A DNA stretch of 64,000 nucleotides from Epithemia pelagica (taxonomy: Eukaryota; Bacillariophyta; Bacillariophyceae; Surirellales; Surirellaceae). Numbering within the stretch: position 1 is the first letter of the stretch; each line of letters begins with the position of its first letter. The DNA is taken from the NCBI GenBank assembly GCA_946965045.2, contig OX337234.1, positions 682,001 to 746,000 of the forward strand, written 5' to 3'. This document shows positions 1 to 12,300 of this stretch, piece by piece. Below the pieces are notes generated by a model, which saw only the letters and a program-made list of their open reading frames with translations, was not told where the DNA came from and did not search any database. The position numbers and the translations under genes were made by a program.

Positions 1-2173
1 AGGAGTAGGAGTACTTCATAACGGTTCCAAGGACTCCTTTCCAAAACAAGATCTCTGAACTCTGATGGTATTGACTCTTCTAGGTAGGTATTTCTCTTAA
101 CTTGAAACTCTACACTCGTTGTTCCTTTTCTGTTCGTCTTGTGTCGCCATCGTATATTCGACTGAGTTCAGAATGAACGTGTCGGGTAAGCCGGCAGGCT
201 AAGGGTGGAAAAACATAAAACATCAAAGACCGGAAAAAAAATTCTTAGCCCAGAAGTCAAATTTCAGTACCAAACACCAAAACCCCCAACAAGAAACACA
301 AAATCGCCGGGCCAACCCCAATTCAAAAACATTCGAGTATGTCTTCGTACTTCATAGTGTGCCTCTAGCTTGTAGTTGCGAGAGTATGCCATACAACTAG
401 AAGTTGCCCTTTCCGTTGCGGAAACCATGCCAAAAATACAACTCTGCACTATGAAAGTAAGTGTACTTCATGACTGAAATACAACTTTTCTCACATTTTT
501 CATTTCACGTACACCTTCGGCCCTTGTGGTGGCAATCCAAAATCCTACAACAGCAACAGCAACAACCATCCACAAGAGTCGTCGTCGTGATTGTATTCGT
601 TGGTCTCCGACAAGGCACTGCTCCTGCATTCCCGCATCTACCAAGTCTTTATGGCGCGACAACAAGACCAAACACCAGACCAGGTGGCAGCCGAAAGAGC
701 AACAAGGGCTCCTCCTCCTGCCCGAAAACCTGCGACTGTCGAGCGTCGGGAATACTGTTGGTCGGCGTAATGGGCCACCTTGAGCCTTGTCGCAAGAAGC
801 ACCCATCGCCATGATGACGATGTCGACATCACAGCACCATCATCAACAAGACAACAACGACAAGTCGTTGTGCGCACGCAATTGCTCAAGGCCACAAACC
901 AAACGAGCTTCCCGTTCAACCATGTTCTCTACACGGGACGGTTGAGATAATAACAAGCCAGGCCGCCGTACACATCACACAAAAGTGGTGGTGGTGGACT
1001 CTCCATTCAGTCATCCTTATTGGAAAGAAAGCAACAAACGAAGGAACTAGAGTATTGTTGTTGGTTGTCGTCTCAAGGTAGAATTTAATCTCACGAGCAT
1101 GTCCATAAAAAAGAATCACCAAAACACCTCCATGTTCGTCCTTAGGGGACACTTTGAATCATTCTGCACTCGGACACTGCCCGTACTACCTAGTAGGTAG
1201 GAGTAATAGGTTGGTAGAATAGACCCAAGAGATCCAAAAGAGTCATACCATCCGCCTCTTTGGTCCTTAGAGAACGGTTTTTTTGTCCAATTTCACGGTC
1301 GCACTGAAACGGAGGGTATCTAGATACCTTTCTCCCAGACGATACATTCTGTGGATGGTCGAGGGGCGAGAATTGTGGTCTTCTCTTCTACTCCTATGAA
1401 TGAACGATGGACAACACCCAGTGCAGTGAATTTGAGTGAGTGTATGTGCTACTACTACAGGAGTCTCTTAGTGGACGGATATCGGGTGGAGGAAGGGCTA
1501 TTTTGGCAAATGTTTGCTGCCATGTTGGGAGATTCAAACAACGGCTTCTCCTGTCCACGAACGTGACGGCTGGATCCTGGTGGTACGATAGATTGGTAGA
1601 GAGAAGGCGACTATGGCACCATGTTTGGGCACCTGGAGAGGCTCATACAGAATCGCCAAGGAGATTTTATTCCGCTCTACCTACAGAGGTGTTGGAGTAA
1701 ATTGGAAAAGAAGATAGATAAGGTAGCAAAGGTATCGTCTTGTGGATGCCCACCCACTATGGCGTATAAAGTATCGTAGGAATGTACCAGAAGCTACGTA
1801 GTTTCACTCACCGTTGTATTTTGTTCGGATACTACGGGAGTATCCATCGCAAATTGGATCTGAGTCTTGGCTTCAGTCATGAATGACATAGTCGTCTGCC
1901 CATCATCCGAAGCAAATGAATCGACTTTGGGCTTTGGGGGCCGGCAATTTTCAATCACGGGTATTCTACAGGCCATTTGACTGAATTCAGTCTATCTTCG
2001 ACACCCTCTCCTTTCGTGACCAAATCAAGTATAGCGATAAAAAGTATATCACAATGTAGATCTTGAACCGAGCTTTCTAAGGAGTATAACATTGCTACAG
2101 CAATTCCTGTTTTTTCTACAAGAAGTAAGGGGTCGTTGTGGGTGCATTTTCGGGTGGTCTTTTCCGGCGGAAT
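1..2173. other. No recognisable gene
   Basis: Only short overlapping reading frames occur here, on both strands, and none resembles a known protein or has a convincing start. There are scattered TAGGTAGG-like words (for example near 80 and 1190) that recur upstream of other genes in the window. No RNA gene was recognised. Confidence 0.5.
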
Positions 2174-4360
2174 TTAGCATGGCGATGAAAGATTGTTTTC
2201 GACTGCAATAAGATGAAGTGCATAACATTCATTGCAGCGATAGACCCCTAGAGAGCACTTGCAATAGCCACGAGTTTGTCGTGTGCAAGAAACACATTTG
2301 TGCTGAGGATAGTCACTCTTTGCTTCGACCATTCGCTCGCCATGAAATTTTTTTCCCTTGGGTAGCGTGCAGTAGGCATGAGCAGAGATTCGTTGTTTCT
2401 TGGCTTTTTTATCCGGTGTAACATCAGTTTCCTCATTGAAATACTCATTGTAGATTAGTGCTTCGGCGAGGGACTTCCTGAACTCGATTTGGCTGGTTGG
2501 ATCGCTTCCACAGAACTCGACCATCCCCAAACTGACATTCACCTCTGTCACTGCGAGCAAAAAAGCAAAGACCCTGTTCGGCCACCACTTCGTAGCCCAA
2601 ATCTCCTCAATACTAATAGGAGAATGTCGTTTATTGTTGTGATCATCGACAGAGTGTCGATACAAGAAGTGATTTCCAATCACTTCTGGATACGAAAATT
2701 TTTTCCTGCTCCCATCATCGAGTTCGCGCTGTGTTTCTCTGCCCGTCCGTTGATTTGTTCCGTACGTTGACATGAGCGACATGACATACTCTGGCTCTTT
2801 CATGGCATAAACATGAAAGTCAACCTCATCCATTTGTCCTTTCCATGCGTCACAATCACCCACTTCCTTGTCATCAAAGTGGTCTTTGATGTCATCACCC
2901 TTGATGTACTTAGGCCAATAACGCCGCTTTTTGATCAGGGCAGAAGCATACACTCCCCTCTTCTTCAACTCAATGATGCCTTTCAAAACACAGAAGCCAC
3001 TATCCAAGACAACAACAGAGCCTCTTCCAAAAATTGGCTCAAGCACTCGCAACAACAATCCAACAGTGTTTCCAAGGTTGTTGAATTTTGGCTTGGGATG
3101 AGCCGTGGCACGTGGAGCATCTTTCCCTTCCACAAGCTCAATACCCCACATAATACCTGACATCGAACAACAAACAGAATGGTACTCATTGCCAAAAGGA
3201 TGTGGCTTTCTCGGCACAAACATCCATCCAGGGCATGTATATTTGTTTGTCCATGGGCTCATACTCTCGTCCAGACATGAGACCCACGAAGGAGTAAATT
3301 GTTGTGTCATGTTTTTGTTCCACGCATCCACTAACTGCCTGACCTCCCAGAATTTGTCCGTGTATTGTGGCTTGTTGCAATCTGTGTAGAAGATCGACCG
3401 TAGGATCGCATCAAAACGCTTTCGCGACATGAGGTCATTGAGTCGCCACAGGGCACCTCTGAACCTGTCCACGTCCACCAACGACCAAAATGCTCCACGA
3501 TCCGGTCCGTTGATTGTTGACATCAATAACCAAATGCCGAGCCACCGCAAGAACTCCCCATAGGACAGCTCACGATGGAATCCATTCTCTGTGAGTCGCT
3601 TGTTTGTTTGGGGGATGATGACATCCTTCACAAAGGTCGTGAAGAAGAATAGCTCAAACAGGTTGAAAAGGGATGGCTTGATGTGAGGAGGATACGAGAT
3701 TCTTGCCTTTAAGCGGCGTCCTCCAGCCAGAGCTCTGTAGCAACTGCCTGAGTGCTCCCATTCACCAAAAACCCCATCTGTAGTTTCGTTTGGATTAGGA
3801 ATGTTCTCTGGAGCTGGCTCGTTGTCGTCATCAATCATTGTGTCGTCCACAAGATTTTGAGCCATTGCCAAATCATCCGCTTGAATACCCACACCGCCAG
3901 TTGTTGTTGTTGCGGTGACAAGTCTCTGCAGCTCTTGTGGAACATTTTCTTCTCCACCACCATCATTATTGTTGGCGTTGTCGTTGTTCGCTTCATTCGC
4001 GTCTTGCGTGTTTTGTTGTTGGTTCTGTGCCGCCACTCCAAGAGGCACCTCTGGAGCAAAAAAGCCCTCTTTATCTCCTTCGGTGGTCACACAGACAAAC
4101 CTTTCAATTGCCCAGCATTCAAAGTCCTCTTGTACATCTCCATGACTGGGGTGGTTGAAGATGACCACACCCTTTGGGTCTCGTCGGATTGGACGTGTTC
4201 CTTTCGCAGAAACAACAATCTGCACGGTCCTCTCGCCCTTGGTGAAGTTTGGATAGGCCTTTGTGACCTTATCCTTAGGATGGAGCCGCGAAACAAGGAC
4301 AGTGGCCTTTGCACCAATGCCAAGACGCAACTTTTTGGAGGCGGAGGGTGCCATGGTCAT
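2174..4360 (-). CDS. PiggyBac-type transposase (PGBD-like)
   Basis: This is a 728-residue uninterrupted frame starting at an ATG at 4360, with a second ATG two codons on. The middle and C-terminal parts read as a DDE_Tnp_1_7 (piggyBac) transposase: a CLDESMSPW block with Asp at about residue 364, VVLDSGF with Asp at about 453, and a HSVDDHN block with Asp at about 572. These correspond to the catalytic Asp triad of the family. The C-terminus (from about 690) is Cys/His-rich (CVSC, CKC, CNEC), matching the zinc-binding tail of piggyBac proteins. An acidic Asn/Gln-rich linker covers about residues 110-190. The length is normal to slightly long for the family and there is no internal stop, so the gene may be active or recently active. 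I could not identify terminal inverted repeats with TTAA target sites. It could also be a domesticated transposase. Confidence 0.88.
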   Translation of the reverse strand: MTMAPSASKKLRLGIGAKATVLVSRLHPKDKVTKAYPNFTKGERTVQIVVSAKGTRPIRRDPKGVVIFNHPSHGDVQEDFECWAIERFVCVTTEGDKEGFFAPEVPLGVAAQNQQQNTQDANEANNDNANNNDGGGEENVPQELQRLVTATTTTGGVGIQADDLAMAQNLVDDTMIDDDNEPAPENIPNPNETTDGVFGEWEHSGSCYRALAGGRRLKARISYPPHIKPSLFNLFELFFFTTFVKDVIIPQTNKRLTENGFHRELSYGEFLRWLGIWLLMSTINGPDRGAFWSLVDVDRFRGALWRLNDLMSRKRFDAILRSIFYTDCNKPQYTDKFWEVRQLVDAWNKNMTQQFTPSWVSCLDESMSPWTNKYTCPGWMFVPRKPHPFGNEYHSVCCSMSGIMWGIELVEGKDAPRATAHPKPKFNNLGNTVGLLLRVLEPIFGRGSVVVLDSGFCVLKGIIELKKRGVYASALIKKRRYWPKYIKGDDIKDHFDDKEVGDCDAWKGQMDEVDFHVYAMKEPEYVMSLMSTYGTNQRTGRETQRELDDGSRKKFSYPEVIGNHFLYRHSVDDHNNKRHSPISIEEIWATKWWPNRVFAFLLAVTEVNVSLGMVEFCGSDPTSQIEFRKSLAEALIYNEYFNEETDVTPDKKAKKQRISAHAYCTLPKGKKFHGERMVEAKSDYPQHKCVSCTRQTRGYCKCSLGVYRCNECYALHLIAVENNLSSPC

Positions 4361-4553
4361 CGTGTGAAATCACACAACACACAACAGAGAAAAAAAAACG
4401 AGCGATGAATGAGGCTACGAAAATGTAACTTCTAATCGTAGGACAACTTTATACTTTTACGACTAGATAGCGATGATATTGAAGATGACAATGTCCAAAG
4501 GACGGGCCATGGTCGATGCTTGGTCAAGAGGAGGAAACTTTTTGATCTAGGCG

Positions 4554-4578
4554 GAATTCAGCCCCATCGGCTGAATTC
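4554..4578. repeat. Perfect inverted repeat, 10-bp arms
   Basis: The arms GAATTCAGCC and GGCTGAATTC are separated by 5 bp. They lie about 190 bp upstream of the transposase start. A related word (GGCGGAATTTAGCATGG) sits just past the transposase stop near 2166, and GCGGAATTCAGC is found here, so these may be remnants of element ends. Confidence 0.6.
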
Positions 4579-4898
4579 AGCATGGGGTGCAAAATATCCG
4601 ATCATTATAATTTAAATTTTATAGTAACGTTCATGTTCAACATCGGGGGTGTAAAGAAGGGTTGGATGAACTAATCCAGAAACGAAGCGCAGCCTTAACG
4701 CCATACGTAAGGAACGGGTTTTAAGGGTAACGGATTAGAAAATAAACTACTCCCATAAAAAATATGGGATCAGTGCTTTGACTCTGACCCTTAAGCCTCT
4801 ACGAAACGAAAGTTGAAAGGTGACAGGTGACACGTCATCATTTTCATAAAAATTACCTCTTATACCCGGGTAATCTTGCTTTTCAACTTTCGGGGTTA

Positions 4899-4920
4899 CG
4901 AAAGTTGGCGCCAACTTTCG
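4899..4920. repeat. 22-bp perfect palindrome
   Basis: CGAAAGTTGGC followed directly by its reverse complement. The same CGAAAGTTG word occurs in the termini of the surrounding 850-bp element and again nearby at 4884-4907, so it appears to be an iterated internal motif of that element. Confidence 0.7.
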
Positions 4921-4997
4921 TAGGCCAACGAAAGTAGAAGGCGTTTCAGATGTGCAAAGCGTTTAGACAATGTATGAATATGTAGTATATCTACATC

Positions 4998-5043
4998 CGC
5001 TCCGCGGAGTGGGGAGGCACCGCTCCGCGGAGTGGGGAGGCAC
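4998..5043. repeat. Two tandem 23-bp units
   Basis: Two exact copies of a unit starting CGCTCCGCGGAGTGGGG, at 4998-5020 and 5021-5043. Each unit contains the palindrome CTCCGCGGAG. The second unit overlaps the left foot of the long hairpin that follows. Confidence 0.75.
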
Positions 5044-5177
5044 TTGTCGGGGCTATTGACTCCGAGAAGGGCAATAGCTCCGAGAAATGGACCGCCTTCT
5101 AAATCTGCGTCAGCGGATTTGGTGGTCCACGACGAGGAGCTATTGCCCGCCGAGGAGTCAATAGCCCCGACAAGTGC
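5040..5177. repeat. Long hairpin (138 bp)
   Basis: A perfect 24-bp outer stem (5040-5063 with 5154-5177) encloses a perfect 13-bp inner stem (5069-5081 with 5136-5148) and a near-perfect third stem around 5087-5128. The palindromic unit therefore folds almost end to end. It lies centrally in the 850-bp element. Confidence 0.8.
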
Positions 5178-5907
5178 CCCCACGACCAGGAGGGGATGTC
5201 GCTTGCTTCTATAACCTCCGAGTCCCCCCCCCCTAATTAACTGTCACACTTTATTCCCAGGACTGGTTTTTTTGCTCCGCACTACCTTTTTTTGCTCCGC
5301 ACTTGCTCATGAGAGCGCGGCCGTCGTGGGCAATATAAGGCTATATTAGACGAAAATCCTACTTCCATTCCGAGGAGCTATAGTAGTTGTTCACAACGCT
5401 CAAGAGTGTTGATCGCAGGCGTTGGTCGGTGCGTCCTGTGTACGTCACAATTCTTTGAGAATTATTTTAGAAGTCAATTTATTGAAGTGGAAATGGGGGG
5501 AAAATGGGGGATGAATGGGGACAAGGCGCGGTTCTAGTTTTCGTTTCGCAGACACGTAAGGAAGCAAAATCCCGCCAAAACGAAACTAATGTCGATGTCA
5601 GCTTTCAACTTTCGTTTCGTAGAGGCATAAGGGTCGGCCTTATAGTACCCATCACCATCATGTGGTATCTCTTTGATTCACTCCCGTCTTATGTGATCCA
5701 TTGCGATAGAAAGGCTTGAGCGTGAGGAATGTGGGGGTAACCCTATAGTTGGTCAAGAGCCTACAGATAAAAATTGAGGGGGCGATGTATGCTGAAGTTA
5801 AATGGGGGGTCCAGGGCTATAGGGGGTCAGGAATTTGCAAATTACGGTTGGCAGTTGGCAGCCCATAAATGAAGTCAACTCAGCTTTTAACTTTGAAGTC
5901 AGTTCTT

Positions 5908-6457
5908 GGTAGAGGTCGGTTCCGCGGTAAGCAGTCACGCATCTCGCTGGAGATCCAGCGCTAGAGAATCCCCAGCAGAGATTTTCTGTTGCGTGTATAT
6001 GTTAGTCACCGTACTCTTTTCTCTGCACTGGTCACTATTTATCCTTTCTCATTTGTTTGTTTCATATTGTGTCATTCATTTGCTCCACACAGCCTTCCAA
6101 AGTGTCTGATTGCAATGACAATGATGACTCTTCAACTGTGGAAGAGTGCAATATGGAGAGCAGTCCGAAGCACACCCCCAAAATGAAGGTTCTGTAAGAG
6201 GACACCTATCAGTGTATTCTTGAAAGAAGATAATATTGACATGGCAACAAAACAAAAAGATTCTGCTGGAGACCAAGCAACTATTCCACCACTGGAAAGG
6301 AAAGCTCTCACCAAGATAAGTGCTCTAGTTACTACTCCCCTAGCTAGGCATTTTCATCATGGTAGCACAGGTAGTCTTATCTCCAGCGGATGCGCATACC
6401 ACAGACCTCTCCATCGCACTCCAGCAGAGATGAGCTGTTGCGGGACCGACCTCTACC
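5908..6457. mobile_element. Possible 550-bp element with 18-bp inverted ends
   Basis: GGTAGAGGTCGGTTCCGC at 5908-5925 is matched in inverse by 6440-6457 with one mismatch. Next to these ends the sequence keeps loose inverted similarity (CCAGCAGAG-like words on both sides). There is no coding frame of note and no target duplication was identified. Confidence 0.4.
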
Positions 6458-7153
6458 TAGAGATCTTGGAACACACAAACTCAACAAATTCTTGAAAAAG
6501 GAACAATTCAACTGCCACAAAAGTTCTGCAACTTGACTTTTTCAGAAAGAAAAGTCGACTTAAAGTCAGAAACTAAGATATTGACTTTTCCACGATACGA
6601 GATACGAGTAATGGTAGAAGTCGCAGCACACGGTGACGGTGGAAGGTCAGAGTTCAGAACTTGACTTCATGAAAAACATTAAGTCAAAGTAGAAAATGTG
6701 GTGCTCTCCAACTTGATTTCACTGAGAAAAGAGAAAAGTCATGGGATCTCGGCTGGAAATTGACTTGACTTTCATGAAAAAAGTTAAAAGTTGGTAATTT
6801 AAGCTTAAAAGTGCAAAACAGTCAACTAGAACTTCAACACTCAACACCCTGGTTGCGTTTTGCGTGATCACTGTGAGATGTGACCGTTCACACTTCCGCG
6901 CGAAGCCATCGTCCGACGCGCGCGCATGGTCGTTTCACGGATGAAGGAGGTGTGTGTCTTATTTTGCCTGCAACTTCCGGTAATGGACTCAAAACGTACG
7001 AAATCTTTCTACTTCTCAGAGTATCGTCGCGATAAAACACCCGTTTTCATATTGCGTTATCACACACCAATAGCTCTGATATGATCATATCGGATACAGA
7101 TTCTTTCGATATGAGGCAAGCATCCCGAGTCACGGATGTCGGGGGACATTGTA
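6458..7153. other. Non-coding, AT-rich stretch
   Basis: No gene is seen. The first 350 bases repeat AAGTCAA/TTGACTT words many times in both orientations. From about 6880 the composition becomes GC-richer with CG-rich words (CGACGCGCGCGC). This probably continues the nest of decayed small elements. Confidence 0.4.
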
Positions 7154-7439
7154 GATGTCGTTTATGTCTTTTGATGTCGTTTGATGTCGTTTGATGTCGT
7201 TTGATGTTTTTATCGCCAAAAGAATCTCTACTCTCCAGCAGTTCGTATTATTCAACAGAAAAAACACGACTGACTGACGTTAGGCCCATGGCGAAAGACA
7301 TTTCAAAAGGCCCATATGAGCACCGCTTGATTTTGACTCAAACCATGTTTCCGCGCGAGCCCGAAACGACATCAAACGACATCAAACGACATCCCTCACG
7401 ACATCCCTCACGACATCAAACGACATCCCTCACGACATT
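7154..7439. repeat. Inverted arrays of a ~10-bp unit
   Basis: A tandem array of GATGTCGTTT (7154-7208) faces its reverse complement AAACGACATC, interspersed with CCTCACGACAT (about 7365-7439), across a ~155-bp unique spacer. The arrangement resembles the sub-terminal repeats of a foldback-type element. Confidence 0.6.
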
Positions 7440-7595
7440 CCCGTTTGTTCCATACTAGAGATTGGAAAACCATCCTCTATGGTTTCATAATACGTATTTT
7501 GTATTAATATCGATCCGTTGTCGAAGAAGTTCTTGGTCTTATCCACTGGGTATTGCTAGCGGATACGGGACTCAAGGGTACTTACCGGAAGTTGC

Positions 7596-7753
7596 TGTGG
7601 GAGCAAAATCCCACTATCGTAACAACATTCTTACCGATAACAAGAATTATACTACGTTCAAAGCAGAGACAAGAAAAGTAACCATGTAAGCGGTAACATC
7701 AGCTTCTGTGGGTCTTGGATGTTCGTGATCGAGCTATCAGCCGGAATAAGACA
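7596..7753. repeat. Terminal direct repeat, left copy (LTR-like)
   Basis: 158 bp, almost identical to 13245-13402. It contains the words ACCATGTAAGCGGTAACATC and GTTCGTGATCGAGC. It is flanked inward by CAGTCCCCGCAAGT, whose complement is a short purine-rich tract in the place of a polypurine tract for a minus-strand element. Confidence 0.8.
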
Positions 7754-10700
7754 GTCCCCGCAAGTCGATTGCCGACTTGGAATGAAGGCTGTGGCATGAA
7801 AACGAGAGCTCCACAACCATTCAAGCCAAAGTTCCAACCGGGCCATGTGGAGAATCATTGTAGACTGACATGAAATCATGTCACACTCATCCATTCTTGT
7901 CACTATTTGATCTCAGTTTTGCATTCGGGGCGGTCCTCCTTTTGTCTTTCTCTCCCCATGGTACGGCAGCTTTCTATAGAGCCTCGTTGTAAGATGCGTC
8001 CAAGACCAATGGCAAGGTGTATGTATGCATGTGAAGAATCCCGCGTCCACAAAAATGCCAGACCGACTCAGGCCTCCCTGTTACCCACCACAAGTAAGGA
8101 AAACCAATCCCCCTGCGGCCACTCGAGGACATGGAACTACCATGCGATCAGGTTACACAACAACACTAGCAATGCACGACATGGCCAAGAACCACGACAA
8201 CAGGAGTTGGAATGGCAACAAGATGTACTGGAATGGATTCTGGAGATCTGTTATATCGTCTTGATCCAGAATCTCTGTCTCTTCGCCTTGTTCCAGATAC
8301 CTCTTTCTTTGAACCCTGCTCCTTTTGATACCCGACAAGGCACCCCATGCCCAAATGAGCGGAACATGTGGTCCTGTCTCTGTCTAGTACATTTGCCCCA
8401 GCACATAGATGCGTACGTGATCCTGCACGATTCGCTTGTCACTTCAACTTCGTTAGCTGGATTCGAGTTAATGTTCATATAACATGCGGTTCCGTGCATC
8501 CAGAAGGTATCCTCCCCACATCGTCTGCCCAAGTGATAAATGCTATCTAATTCATTCTTTCCGACATGCCAAGGTGGGTGTCAACCAGATGCACCATTTG
8601 TTGTCATCGCACTCCCTAACTTTTCTGCAGCTGTGCTGTACGGGTAATTCCTTGTTCTCTCTACCACGTATCAAATCTTTCCGAATTTCCCCTCCACATC
8701 AGCAAGGAAGGAAGTATCTCGCAACCTCTGCTAGCTGCACACCTGTTCATCTTCCATTATCGCGAGCAACCATGTTTTGATAACTTGCCCCGTGCACCAA
8801 AGATCATACCAATTCAAGAGTCAGATATGTGTCTCCAATGTCCCCGCTTTCTTGGTCGATATAAGGAATGCACCGTCCCCGTCTTCTTGCTTTCCAAACT
8901 ATGAGGTCCCCGTCTTCTTGCTGCAATTCCCATTCCCATCCCAGGCCCAGGCTGTCATCATCTATCATTTTTCGAAAACTCTTCCCGCGTCATAAGTCAC
9001 AAGGTTTCTCCAATACCCCAATCATTCCCAATTCTGTGATTCAATTCTCCCAGCGTGGTGTCACATTTTCCACAGATCCGATTCTTCTGCCTCACATTTA
9101 TAGTATCTGTTGCCACCAAATCCATATCTGACCAACCTCTACTGTCTCCATTCACTCCTGAGCCGAGCATGCCCTTAACTGGCCATGCAGATCATTTCCA
9201 CTTCATTTCAGGCCTTCTCGGATGGTTCCTGACAACAACCCCTTTCATCGCAAACAAGGAGAATCCTCCTCGGCAGTCACGAACAAAAACTCTGTCTGCA
9301 TGCACAGAGAGCAGCCCATACATAGTCTGCAACCCGAGGTGTATCTCTCTCCAGTTTATGTTTGTCTGGGCAACCTCATCAGGAATCATGTTGTTTCCTC
9401 CAACACAATGCTCCTGTTTGTCCCTAATGATCCAGAGACTTTCCCTCCGATTTTTTTAGTGCATTTGTGCTTCCTCTGGTTTGCCGGCACCTGGCCAATA
9501 GTGTCATTTCTCTTGCACTTGCATCTCTTCCGACGACAATGGTATTTCGCGTTCTCCCGTGCACTTGCACATCCTCTCCTTACCACAAATGTCACCACCT
9601 CCAGGATGCCTGCGGCCTCCTTGACCCCTCCTTTCTTGCACTACAGCCAGCATACATCACTCGGCATTTCCTGCACAACAGCACTTCTCTCAAATAACAC
9701 ACCTGGTACGAGGACCAAATACCCAAGGAAATCCCAGAATGGTCTGACTGATGTCATTCCCTCAAGAAAGCCAACCACATAATTGTCCCGACAAACAAGG
9801 GACATCACCTCCTGCAAGGCCCTGCATCCCTCCTCGTGGAACGACCCACTTAAAAGTGTCTACTATACCAGTACCTTTCAGCTGCCCGTCAAGTTTTCTC
9901 ATGGCGGAGGAGCCTACAGCGTCCGATCACGGTTTCCCTGGAAGTCCTTTGCCATGGATGTCAACCAGTATCGGTATCCCATGATTCCACCCTACCCCCA
10001 AAGTTCCAAAGACTTGAGCTTTTTGTGGGCCGAAGGACCGCTCTGGTCCAAGCAGAGATTCAAGTGCCAACCACACGATAGTGTCGACTTTAATCTGACC
10101 TATTCCATTACTCTCAAGAAGGGTGTGCCATCCGCCATTGGGCCACCCTGGTATTGTCCCCGTCCTCTGACAATGGAAAGCCAGAGCAAGCATGGGAGGA
10201 GGAATGTAAGCAACCAGGCCTCCCCCCTTTTTTTAGGAGATCGTGGGTATGCCTTTCACGTATTTTTGGTTCCCTTCCCGATGTATCTGGCCCTGCCCAT
10301 CTTTCCCTTCCAGGGTCCCCGCCTTGCGATCACCTTCACAAAAAAAAAACATGTCACAGCAAGTGACATCGCCTCATAGTCTTCCGCTTCCTTCTGTATT
10401 TCATCCAAATGACTTTGAATTTTCATCTTGGTAGCGGGACGCGAATCCGATCCCCACTTCTCGCGGAACCCACTTTTCGTCCCATTGTTCAGTCAGATGT
10501 TCCGTGCCCATAGCCAACAACTTCAAATGTTCCAAGCCCATAGCCAACAATCCATCACTTCTGCAATACGTATTGTCCCTTTTCAGACCATTGCGTCTCT
10601 TGATGCATGCTCCAATTTTCTCCACGCGTACCACAGTGACTCCATATCTTCCGTGGTGATGAGGGGGGCTTCGAACTCCAATTCAGTCATTGATGAACTG

Positions 10701-12229
10701 TCATTGGATGTACAAGATGGGAGAGTATCCCATGACCATCCTGCTCCATCCATTGTCAACCCACCAGGAATGTACAACTTCTCTTGCGGAAGATTCCTCT
10801 CCACGATTACAGGCCCGCGGGGCAAAGACACAGTTCCCTGTTTAAAACAAATCAACCCTATGCCAGATAGGAGCAATTTGCCATCAAAATCCAAGAGCAC
10901 CCTGACCCGAAAAGATCCTCCGATGGTATGGTCATTTGCCTTATCCTAGACAATAGTTATTAGATATGTCTTGTCTCAGTCGTCAGGATCCCACGCCAGC
11001 AATTCTGATTTGTGTGATCTTAACCTGTGGCCGCAAAACTAAATTGTGATGCAGAATCGCCATTCCAATTCTCAGTACTGCAGACACGAGTGGCCTCATA
11101 AGCACATGCTTTGTCTGGATCCGCCGTCCTCATACTCATCAACTTAAGGCGTCTCTTTCGTGACCACCTCTCCATATTCCTCATTTGATGCTACGATTCA
11201 TGTCTGTCCCCGCTGTTCCTCTTCTGCTTCTACATCCTTCCATTATCCTAGTCTACTTCCATTACCTTCCACAAAATTCTTGTCTTCAGCGGAGTTAGAT
11301 ATATCCGGTTTGGTTTTTCTCTTTCTGGTAGTTGGCCAAAAGATCCGTCGTATCCACTTCTTTTGACACTCTTTAGCGTCTTCACCTGAACCTCCGTTTA
11401 TAGCACAACTCTGCACGAGACTCCGCAGAAACAGTGTGATGCCCACAAGAAGAAACTGCCGCAAAGAAGAAACTGCCTCATCCGTAGCAATCACTTTAGA
11501 TGTCGGTGATTATCGGACTCCTCCAGTAGGCCCACTCCTCCCGTGGACCCAGAGCTGTTTGTCCCCGTCCTCCAACCATCGCTCTTGCGGAGCTATGGGA
11601 GGAGGATTCTTCTACTCCACAGGATCATCATCGACAACCCAACAGTTAGTTCTTCGTCACTATCTTGTATACTGAATGCGGAGCAGTCTCCAGCCAATTA
11701 AGTGATGTCACACTAACCTTAGTGTCTGTCGATTCATTAGAATATACTTTGTCATGGCATGGAACAGCAATATTTCTGAATATAGTCGAATGACGTGACC
11801 AGTCGATGAACAGACGACGTACAGTCTCCACGCGACTGTAAGGTTGCGGGACACAAAGAATACTTCCCCCTGTTTTGGTTCTGGTTGTGAAAAGAGACAA
11901 CACCGTGGCTGTGCTTGGGCAGGTCATCTTCCTGTTGATGGTCTTCTCACTCCACGCCTGGTCCTTCCACAAGCTGCTCAGTCGCATGACGGACCTCTCC
12001 GACAAGGCCAACCGTTGCCAGTCTCATTGGTAGGGATACAGACGAAATTGTCACTGCCAAATCGGACAATGACGACGACAGAATGGAATCGAGTCTTTCC
12101 ACCGACACCTCAGGGGCCTTGCATGGTGCCCAATAATTCTGCGATTCCACGAGGCTGATACACGCTTGGCAGCCCCAATGCTTCATCCATGTTTAACGCA
12201 ACGTTCGGATTCCAATTCGGCTACCAGTC

Positions 12230-12300
12230 CCAGTCGATACGAACATGACTCAGACTCCCTTTATCCAGTCGATACGAACATGACTCAGACTCCCTTTATG
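12230..12300. repeat. Tandem duplication of a 35-bp unit
   Basis: The unit CAGTCGATACGAACATGACT and on is present twice in direct tandem with a 35-bp period. Because 35 is not a multiple of three, the duplication breaks any reading frame here. This supports decay of the surrounding element interior. Confidence 0.75.

Larger units (their letters stand above)
4786..5635. mobile_element. 850-bp non-autonomous element with 34-bp terminal inverted repeats
   Basis: The sequence at 4786-4819 (GACCCTTAAGCCTCTACGAA and on) is the reverse complement of 5602-5635 with a single mismatch over 34 bp. The interior has no coding frame worth naming and is rich in palindromes and a long hairpin. This is the structure of a MITE or small non-autonomous DNA transposon. 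I see no clear target-site duplication in the immediate flanks, so the exact ends may lie a few bases out. Confidence 0.65.

Noticed and set aside
2174-4640. Defining the piggyBac element ends
   Set aside because: TTAA words occur near 4613 and similar GGCGGAATT words lie on both sides, but I could not find matching terminal inverted repeats, so no element boundary is annotated.
7154-7439. CRISPR-like repeats
   Set aside because: The units are about 10 bp with no regular spacers and run in opposite orientations. The context is eukaryotic.
7907-8482. 191-codon plus frame inside the LTR-like element
   Set aside because: It has no recognisable domain, lies in the pyrimidine-rich strand that is unlikely to be coding, and is surrounded by similar shadow frames.
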